Part shown: in pieces, positions 56,566 to 64,000 of the stretch
Numbering within the stretch: the first letter of the stretch is position 1
Layout of the letters: every line of letters begins with the position of its first letter
Origin: Fremontodendron californicum
Lineage: Eukaryota > Streptophyta > Magnoliopsida > Malvales > Malvaceae
Direction of reading: 5' to 3'
DNA length: 64,000 bases
Assembly (NCBI GenBank): GCA_030761205.1
Contig: JAULJL010000004.1
Coordinates: 21,549,172 to 21,613,171 of the forward strand
Program-made: the position numbers and the translations under genes
Notes under the pieces: generated by a model
What the model saw: the letters and a program-made list of their open reading frames with translations, nothing else
Database searches by the model: none
What the model was told of the DNA's origin: nothing

Positions 56566-58964
56566 ATGGCTTTTGCTAATTCTAATACTTTAATTATGTT
56601 CTTCCTGCTTCTGCTTGCAGCACTCTCAGCTTTTGCTCAAACCGACGATGGAAGGGTAGCTGTGGATGCATCTCTCACTGCAGCTAACAACGGCTCTCCT
56701 TGGCTTTCTCCTTCTGGGGGTTTTGCATTTGGGGTTCACCCACATGACAATGGCGATGTTTTCTTGGTTTCAATATGGTTTGATAAGATACCTGGTAAAA
56801 CCGTTGTCTGGTATGCAATCGAAAATGGTAGCCCTATTCTTGCGCCAGCAGGCTCAAAGAGCTAACTGCTGAAGATGGGTTGGTGTTACATAATCCTAGA
56901 GGAGAGGAACTATGGAGATCTGCTATAGCCATGGAGGAAGTTGCCTATGGTGTTATGAATGACACAGGCAACTTCGCAATTCAAAGTCGTAATTCAGACA
57001 AGTTATGGCAGAGCTTCGACCACCCAACTAGTACCTTGCTACCAACTCAGATAATGGAGATCAATGGGAAACTGTTTTCTCGACAAAATGAGAACAACTT
57101 TTCAAAAGGAAGGTTTCAGCTCAGTCTACTTGATAATGGAAATCTTGTCCTCAACATTGTAAATTTGCCTACTAATTTGGTTTATGGTGGACCATATTAT
57201 AGTAGCGATACTAGTGATCCTGCAAATGAATCAAATTCTGGTGATCGATTGATCTTCAATGAGTCAGGAAGCGTTTACGTGTTGAGAAAGAACGACCAGA
57301 GATTCTATCTCGGAACAGGAGCGACACTTCCAACTCCAACAGCTAACTTCTATCAGAGGGCAACTCTCGATTTTGATGGCGTTTTTGCCCAATATTATTA
57401 TCCAAAGATAAGAAGCGGCGAAGAAAACTGGTCTACTGTTTGGTCCCAACCAGATAATATTTGTTCTCGTGTTGGAGATCTGGGCAGCGGAGCATGTGGA
57501 TTTAACAGTATCTGTAGCCCAAATGACAATGGCAGGCCAACTTGTCAATGCCCAGCAGGATTTTCTTTTCTTGATCCAGATGATAAGTATGGAAGCTGCA
57601 AACCAGACATTGATTCATTGGGCTGTGAAGAGGATGGACAGATATCCAAGGAAGATCTGTATGATTTGAAGGAGCTAATAAACACCGATTGGCCAACATC
57701 TGACTATGAGCAGTTCAAACCTTATAACGAGCAGGATTGCAGAACATCTTGTTTGCATGATTGTATGTGTACCGTTGCCATTTTCAGAGAAGATAGCTGC
57801 TGGAAAAAAGAAACTACCGCTTTCAAATGGAAGGAAAGACAGTCGCGTTAATGGCAAGGCCTTCATTAAAGTTCGTAAAAGTGACCGTACTCAAACATTC
57901 CCTAATCTTCCAAAGCATCCTGATGAAGAAAAGAACCAAGCCACTTTGATCATCACTGGATCAGTACTCTTAGGTACCTATGTATTTGTAAACTTTGCCT
58001 TGGTTTTTCTTCATTTACCAGAAAAAATTCTCCAAAATTGACCAAAGGCAAGGTGGGTTGGAGACAAATTTGCGGTTTTTCACCTACAAAGAACTTGCAG
58101 AAGCTACAAATAATTTCAAGGAAGAGCTTGGAAGAGGAGCTTTTGGCGTTGTTTACGAAGGAACAATACGGATGGGTGCCAATGGTTCTGGGATTAGTAC
58201 TGTTGCAGTGAAGAAGTTAGATAGAGTGGTTCGAGATGGGGACAAAGAATTCAAAACTGAGATAAATGTAATTGGGCAGACACATCATAAGAATTTAGTC
58301 AGGTTACTAGGAATTTGCGAAGAGGGAGAGCAGCGGTTGCAGGTGTACGAGTTCTTAAGCAGTGGCACTTTAGCAGATTACCTGTTCGGAAACACAAAGC
58401 CTAGTTGGAATCAAAGGTCCCAAATTGCCTTATCAATTGCTAGAGGCCATCCATTGTGATATAAAGCCTCAAAATATACTTCTTGAAGAGTATTACAATG
58501 CTCGGATATCTGACTTTGGGTTGTCCAAGCTTTTGATGATGGATCAAACTCAAACTAAAACTGCCATTAGAGGAACAAAAGGATATGTTGCACCTGAATG
58601 GTTCAGGAACTTGCCAGTAACAGCAAAGGTTGATGTCTATAGCTTTGGTGTGTTACTACTAGAGATCATTTGTTGTCGGAGAAGTGTTGTGGATGAGGAG
58701 AATGGTGATGGAGATAACTCGATATTAACTTATTGGGCTTTTGACTGCTACCATGAAGGAAAAATAGATGCCTTGATTCGGGACGACATGGAGGCCATTA
58801 ATGACAGAAAGAGTTTGGAGAGGTTCTTGATGACTGCCTTTTGGTGCATTCAAGAGGACCCATATCTGAGACCTACCATGAGGAAGGTTACACAGATGCT
58901 TGAAGGAGTTGTGCAAGTAACCGTTCCCCCAAATCCATCTCCATTTACCACTACTACTAGCTGA
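56566..58964 (+). pseudogene. G-type lectin S-receptor-like Ser/Thr kinase (LECRK/RLK1 type), broken
   Basis: A plasma-membrane receptor kinase of the intronless SD-2/LecRK group, in order: signal peptide (first 24 or so residues, ending SAFAQ); mannose-lectin domain (SPWLSPSGGFAFGVHP, IWFDKIPGKTVVWYA, LWQSFDHPTSTLLPTQ); EGF/PAN-like Cys-rich part (CGFNSICSP, CQCPAGFSFLDP, CRTSCLHDCMCTVAIF); transmembrane segment (about 57945-58005); kinase with GRGAFGVVYEG, VAVKKLD, HCDIKPQNILL, SDFGLSK, GYVAPEWF. The frame breaks near 56862 (1-nt-type shift), near 57803 in an A run, near 58005, and near 58449, where about 35 nt encoding the segment before HCDIKPQN are missing. With four lesions it is very likely a pseudogene, although three homopolymer-type shifts could be sequencing errors. 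The ATG at 56566 gives a good signal peptide. TGA at 58962-58964. Confidence 0.92.
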
Positions 58965-58994
58965 AAGTACTTCCTTTTTCAATATCTCTTCTAT

Positions 58995-59025
<31 letters not shown>

Positions 59026-59940
59026 TCTTTTGGCTAAGGGCCTTTCTTGCACCCTTTTGCTGCCTACTTTGTATTTGTTTGGTTTCTGGAGGTAGCTTTG
59101 CATTGTTGCCAGAATATATCTATATCTGACTCATCTAGGATTTACATATTATATATCAAGTATAAAGGATTCTTAGTTTGCTCATAGCGGTATTTTTGTT
59201 GGATACTTGCAATTTTCATTTATCCAAAAGAAGCAGGAAAACCAATCTGCAGCTCGAGTAGGCAGAGTACAGATACAGAGGATACACCTAGTCAAAGTCA
59301 CAGTTTAGGGTACAAACAGAAGAATACAACAAAGTTAAACCAGAAGAAAGGGGCTACTAAGACTAGTTCAGCAGAATGCTTTCCTTAAGACTTCATCTTT
59401 GAGAGACAAACATATTCTGGGAAGTGTTGGAAATATAAATCAGAAAGGAAGTTTACTATAATATGAACATCATCTTTAATGGAATTAAACGTTGCTACCA
59501 GGAATTTAAATTGCGGTTGCGGACGCATTTTCGGTCGCGTTGCGTTTATCACGGCTGCAGACATAACGGTCATTGCGGGCATCGCGTCGCAAATTTTTTC
59601 CAAATTTGCACAACTTATTGTAAAACATAACAATTATAATTATAATTATAAAAAATCCTTTGTAATGATTTTTAAAGTGGTTTATGACATTTTATGAATT
59701 TTTATTTACATGAGAAAAAAATTATTCACAATTTTTTGTCATTAACTCATTAAGTCATTATAGTAAAATATTTGTATTATAAAGGTTTCATGCTTATCTA
59801 TGAATTTCTAGGAATATTAATAATTAACAAAGTAAAAACATGTTAAATGTCAAGCATTCATATTTAAGAATATGAAAAAATTTTAAAATAAAATAATTCA
59901 AAATTTCATCCATTACAAATATTGATACATACTCCAATTT
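58965..59940. other. LecRK 3' flank with microsatellite and GC-rich palindromic block
   Basis: 58992-59026 is an (ATTT)n microsatellite of eight to nine units. 59498-59600 is a locally GC-rich block (TTGCGGTTGCGGACGC, GGTCGCGTTGCG, GGGCATCGCGTCGCAAA) of the kind seen at hAT element ends; the hAT transposase lies 340 bp further on. AATTATAATTATAATTATA lies near 59632. No gene. Confidence 0.6.
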
Positions 59941-62900
59941 TTACCACATGGTGGAATGACGAGGAGAATCAAATCCTTCACCTTCACTTTGAGAACCACC
60001 TTGACCCCGTTCCTGTGGCCTTTGTCCAAAAAAATAACCATATAAACCAGCATTCTCTCCTTGTTCTTGATACATTTGAGGTGGAGGATATATTTGAGGA
60101 TGTGGATACATCTGAGGTGGGGGATACATTTGTCGTGGAGGATACATTTGGGGTTGATAAAACAGATGATAATTAGGAAACGAAGAAGAATTAGGTAGAT
60201 AATAACCATGTGGAGGAAGATAACCATGAGGAGGTTGAAAATTTGAAGGTTGTCTCGGTGGATAATAACCTTGAGTATTTGCAAACGAATCACTATACCC
60301 AAAGTTACTAGAATCTGATCTCCTACTAGACGAAGAGCCTCCAGAAGTATCATATTGGTGCTTCTTGCCTTTTCCTTTTGATGGAGCTCTACGTTCACTT
60401 CTATTCCTCCTAGATTCAACAGCTGAATTTCCTCCATATTCTGACATGTCATGTCCACCAGTGGCAGCAAGCCCAAATTCTCCTCTAAATGGGCTAAAAT
60501 GCCTATTTTCACTCCTATCACTACTAAAATCAGTAGCTACACCACCACTACCACCATCACCATCATTAGGTGGACTTAAACCCCCACCATTGTCACTCTG
60601 ATTCCGTGTTGCGTTTGAACTTGAATGAGACACATCTCGTTCTTGAGATTGATGTGATTGTTAAATATTCATTTCATCATAAGAATTATCCACAGGCAAC
60701 CAATCATAATTTTCACCATCTAGCAAAGGATTTTCTTTCTCTTGCAACCATTCTGATAGTGGATCATCTTCAAATATATGATCAAGGTTAATATGATTAA
60801 AAGTAGCATTTATCTCGTCAATGCTCATTCTTTTTTTATATCTCATCTTTAGCCTCATATTGTAATAGGTATACACTAGTTTTTTGAGTTTTTGAAACTT
60901 TAACCTATTTCTTGCCTTGTTGTGAATGTAGCTAAATGTGCTCCAATTTCGTTCTCAGTTTGATGCAGAAATTGTTTGACTAAGCACTTTAATTGCTAGT
61001 CTTTGTAATTCAGGAACACACGTGCCATTTATCATCCACCACTCAGCTGTATAAAATTATTTAAATTTTAAAATAACTTATGTTGTCCAATATAATTAAA
61101 TAATATAAAATATATTAAATTATTTAATTAACAATTTACCTGGATTCATTTGCTACCAAGCTCTTTGTGCCTATGGAGTACCGAATGTCTCGTGTTTATC
61201 TCGAAACAATAACAACTACACCGATAAAAAAAAATAGAATAATAAATTAAAAAATTAAAAAAATAATTTCTTTTCTAATTACATAACTAAACTAAATTCT
61301 AAAAAAAAAGTATTTGAAACTAACCTGGTTAATCATTCTGATTTGCATATCCATAGAAGGTTCTAATCTTTCTATCACTGCTCTTGTACCTTCTAATGTT
61401 TTTTTAAGTACGTTCGCAAAATGCTCCACACCAAATTGAAATTGAGGATTGAGATAACAACCTAAACATAATTCATAACAATATCATCTCAAACTTAAAA
61501 TAATAAAACATAAAAGTCTTTTTTAATTACTTGAAACATTCTGGGTCTACTTAGTACTTACCAGCTGAATACAAATCAAAATGCATGAAATTCCATCTAT
61601 TGTCAATAATTTTTTCATATTCAGTGGAATACCGACAATCTTGTTGAATGGCTCGTTTAGCTCTATCAACAGCCTCATAAATAAAGCCCATTGTTGGTTT
61701 TTCATCACCATCCACAAGGCGTAACACTTTTACCAAAAGCTCATACACTTTTATTATTTCACCTGCTTTTTTCCCTAAAATCTTTTCCTAGAACATTTTT
61801 TTTTTTTTGCTTCATAAGCAGGTTTGGACTTTTGCTGTCCCCATTTTGGTTCCTTAAATTCCTGTATATTCATCAATGAATTTTTAGAGTAATATAATTA
61901 AAATTAAAATTTTAAACAATAATATCATAAAAAGATGGTAAATTTAAATAATTTTGCTAACTAATTACTAAGTACTGACCTTTAAATTAAACATCTCTCT
62001 CAAACCATGTTTTTACCTTGTTATTTCCTCTAGTTGGATGAAATGAGTGGCAAATCGGGTAAGAGCAAGGCGAAGTATTTGCTTCCCATGTGTATATTTC
62101 TTCATCAAATCAATGGTCCAAATGTGATTGTATATAAAACAAGTCACTTTCTTCGCCTCATCTAACACTTTTGCCATACTTTGCTTATTCCTCAAGGCAC
62201 AAGTCCAAACAGTGAGCTGGACATGCTATCCAATACAAATGTTTCCTTTTCTCCATTAATTTTTTTCCAGCAGCTTTAATTGCTGCCCCATTATCAATAA
62301 CTATTTGGACAATGTACTTTTCTCCTATTTCCTCCACAACTTCATCCAACAATCTGTAGTAGAATTTACTGTCTCTACTACGAACACTTGAGACATCCAC
62401 AGATTTAAAAAAAATGGTTCCTTTACTGCAATAAACAAGAAAATTAATGATGTGCATTTGATTCAAACTGTTGGTCCAACCATCACACATTAAGGCGGCA
62501 CCCAGTTCATTCCAATGAGCCTTTAAACCATTAACCCAATCCTGGACTTCTTGATACTCCGACTCTAAATACACATCTGAAACCTCATAAGGTGTTGGGA
62601 GTTTTACGTTTGGCCCAACTTTTGCTGCCACAGAAACTAAATTATGCAACCATGGAGAGTTTGTTAACTGAAAAAAGAAGTCGATCATTTATCAAAAATT
62701 TAGATATCAATTCACCTAGCCTCCTTCTCAGTGTCTTTAAAATAGAGTCACTTATCTTTGGTTGCTTTGAGCTCTTGCTTCTAACCAATTCAAGTATAGC
62801 CCTCCTTAAAGAAAACTCAAACTCATTTGGAACAGATTTTCTTGTTCTTTCCTTATTATATTAAGCAGCTAATCCATGTGAACTTCGTCCCTCTTCATAA

Positions 62901-63393
62901 GTGTTACTCCAACCACCAGTTCTTTGTCTAAATTCTTGCCTAGCTTGCCTTACAGCACCATCCTCATCAATAAATCCTTCATAATCATCTCCTCTTAATT
63001 GAGATAAAAATTCATTTTTTCTCCTTTTATTGTCATTTTTCTTTGCTTTATTTTCTTTGAGAATATTCATCATGCTTTCTCTAACGACACATGCTAATAA
63101 TATAATTAAGAAAAAAAATAATTATACATAATTATATAATTTTTATTAAATTAAAAACAATATTTTTCAAAAAAATATCACATACCAGTAATGTTGGGGC
63201 ATGGTGCAACATTGCCAGTTTTATGAGCAATATGCTCTTTGAATCGTGTTATTCCTCCTTTCACAACTTTACCACAAAGTTTACATGAAACATTTCCTTT
63301 TGTATTTGGCACAGGTGTTCCAAAATGCCAGCCTATATCATCACTTGGCGCGCCCTATAATCCTTTAGTCGGGAACTCTTCACGTGGTGGCAT
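59941..63393 (-). pseudogene. hAT-superfamily transposase with introns, decayed
   Basis: Read from 63393 down. A BED zinc finger (CKLCGKVVKGGITRFKEHIA, then HKTGNVAPCP) is in exon 1, with a TAG at residue 13. A GT donor (GTATGTGATA, after 63189) and AG acceptor (about 63095) lead into RESMMNILKENKAKKNDNKR (63073-62861). The DUF659/RNase H-like core (62688-62185) has ALMCDGWTNSLNQMHIINFL and IVIDNGAAIKAAGKKL and ends CPAHCLDLCLE. FIYNHIWTIDLMKKYTHGKQ and ALTRFATHFIQLEEI are next (62195-62013), then EKIIDNRWNFMHFDLYSAG (61748-61551) and the C-terminal dimerisation region (ERNWSTFSYIHNKARNRL, 60960-60900). The tail is Gly/Ser-rich, then Tyr/Pro/Met-rich (60633-59941). Several frameshifts and in-frame stops make it inactive. 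Confidence 0.85.
60060..60165 (-). repeat. Tyr-Pro-Pro-Gln-Met repeat in the transposase C terminus
   Basis: The tail reads as repeats of (Q)MYPPPQ / MYPHPQ / IYPPPQ, five to six units of 15-21 nt each (GGATACATTTGAGGTGGG variants on the + strand). It is a low-complexity, prion-like or adhesive-type segment beyond the normal hAT dimerisation domain. Confidence 0.7.
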
Positions 63394-63452
63394 GCTTGAT
63401 CTTTATTTGCATAAAATCAAAATAAAATTATATTTAGAAATATATGTAGTTA

Positions 63453-63615
63453 GGGGTGAGCATTCGGTAGGTTCGGTCGGTTCGATTTTAAGATAGCGAT
63501 AACCAATTAAACTGACTAAGCCTATAGAATCGACCGAACCGACCGACAAAAAACTTCAAATCGAACCGATCGAACCAAACTTAATCGATTTGGTTCGGTC
63601 GGTTATTTCGGTTTT
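63453..63615. repeat. Short palindromic GGTTCGGTCGGTTCG repeat (MITE-like)
   Basis: It begins TAGGGGTGAGCATTCGG, the typical start of small plant hAT-related elements. It contains GGTTCGGTCGGTTCGATTTT and ends with TTGGTTCGGTCGGTTATTTCGG. The inner sequence has the inverse (ATCGACCGAACCGACCGAC, AATCGAACCGATCGAACC), so it could fold back on itself. No clear target duplication is visible. It lies directly upstream of the gene starting at 63674. Confidence 0.65.
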
Positions 63616-63673
63616 GCTGTTGATGGTTCCAGACTTCCAGTTGCTTCCAATTTCTAAGGTTTTAGCTTCTTCA

Positions 63674-64000
63674 ATGGCAGAGAAAGAGGCATCGACAGAG
63701 CCCACCGAGACCAACCCACCAACTAAAGACATGGATCTCGAAACCCTTGGCTCGCCCGCCCAAAACCCCGATGAAGGAGACGACGCCATGGGGTCAACAA
63801 CGGTGACTCAAACTCGTAGCACTGGAGAGAAGAAGACGGAGAAGAAAGCGACAAGGCATCTAAAAAACAGAAGATGGAGAAGTCCGTAGAGCAAGAAAGT
63901 TTGGAAAAGAAGTCGGAGTCATCCGAGTCTGCTCGTGTCTGGCTCGGCTTGAAGGAGTTTGGGTCGTCGATGGAGATGTTTGATTACTTTTACAATTTGC
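63674..64000 (+). CDS. EMBRYO DEFECTIVE 514-like gene, 5' end (partial)
   Basis: The ATG at 63674 (TTCAATGGCAG context) opens MAEKEASTEP with MDLETLGSP and NPDEGDDAM. This acidic N terminus resembles EMB514-like plant nuclear/nucleolar proteins. That frame stops at 63889. In another frame the likely continuation reads EEDGEESDKASKKQKMEKSV and LGLKEFGSSMEMFDYFYNL (about 63833-64000), which looks like the start of the DUF3223 (DCL-type) domain. One or two indels between 63790 and 63830 must lie between the two parts. It may be a pseudogene, a sequence error or a wrongly perceived join. The gene runs off the window, so I leave the symbol blank. Confidence 0.55.

Noticed and set aside
1..64000. 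tRNA genes and riboswitches
   Set aside because: I saw only tRNA-complementary primer sites belonging to retrotransposons and no full cloverleaf or riboswitch; a dedicated tRNA search was not possible.

Overview
The window is a slice of a eudicot-like plant nuclear genome. It is AT-rich and about 90 % of it is nested LTR retrotransposons. Host-type sequence appears only in the last 10 kb. Evidence for a plant includes Ty3/gypsy elements primed by tRNA-Asp and tRNA-Arg-like sites, a Ty1/copia element primed by initiator tRNA-Met, a fragment of plant mitochondrial 26S rRNA, an S-domain (G-type lectin) receptor kinase and a plant hAT transposase. I cannot name the species.

The nesting, outermost first, is as follows. 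(1) A Tat/Retand-type Ty3/gypsy element runs on the + strand from before 25528 to about 53789. It has a decayed dual-RNase-H pol, a 70-bp GC-rich repeat block, an antisense extra ORF and a 3' LTR. (2) An old 5-kb-class LTR of an Ogre-like family (- strand, fragments 3541-4338 and 23363-25527) abuts its pol at 25527/25528. (3) A 19-kb member of the same Ogre-like family (4339-23357, - strand) sits inside that old LTR. It has LTRs of about 5.1 kb, a perfect AAGGC target duplication, two gag-type ORFs and no pol. (4) An Athila-like element whose 3' part occupies 1-3540 also sits inside the old LTR. (5) A copia element (29303-39852, - strand) interrupts the Retand 70-bp repeats. One of its LTRs later received 2.3 kb of mitochondrial DNA. 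(6) A second, complete Athila-like element (40385-50073, + strand, perfect AACCA duplication) interrupts the Retand antisense ORF.

The most interesting system is the Athila-like family. Both copies carry an intronless host-type LOG gene (cytokinin riboside 5'-monophosphate phosphoribohydrolase, the cytokinin-activating enzyme) in the slot where Athila elements carry an env-like ORF. In the complete copy the order is LTR, tRNA-Asp PBS, gag, protease, an integrase tail with RT/RNase H/integrase core deleted, an unknown 178-aa protein with a four-cysteine motif, LOG, a long 3' region and LTR. The unknown ORF and LOG are each preceded by a polypyrimidine-CAG splice-acceptor-like site, and a donor-like site lies near gag, which suggests spliced subgenomic expression. 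LOG in the complete copy is broken by an 8-bp tandem duplication that the other copy lacks. The cargo was therefore carried by the family and was not acquired independently at each site.

From 53.8 kb onward the sequence is host-like. It holds a duplicated promoter/5' segment, a broken LecRK receptor-kinase gene (56566-58964), a decayed hAT transposase on the - strand (59941-63393), a short palindromic GGTTCG-rich repeat, and the 5' end of a gene resembling EMBRYO DEFECTIVE 514 that runs off the window.
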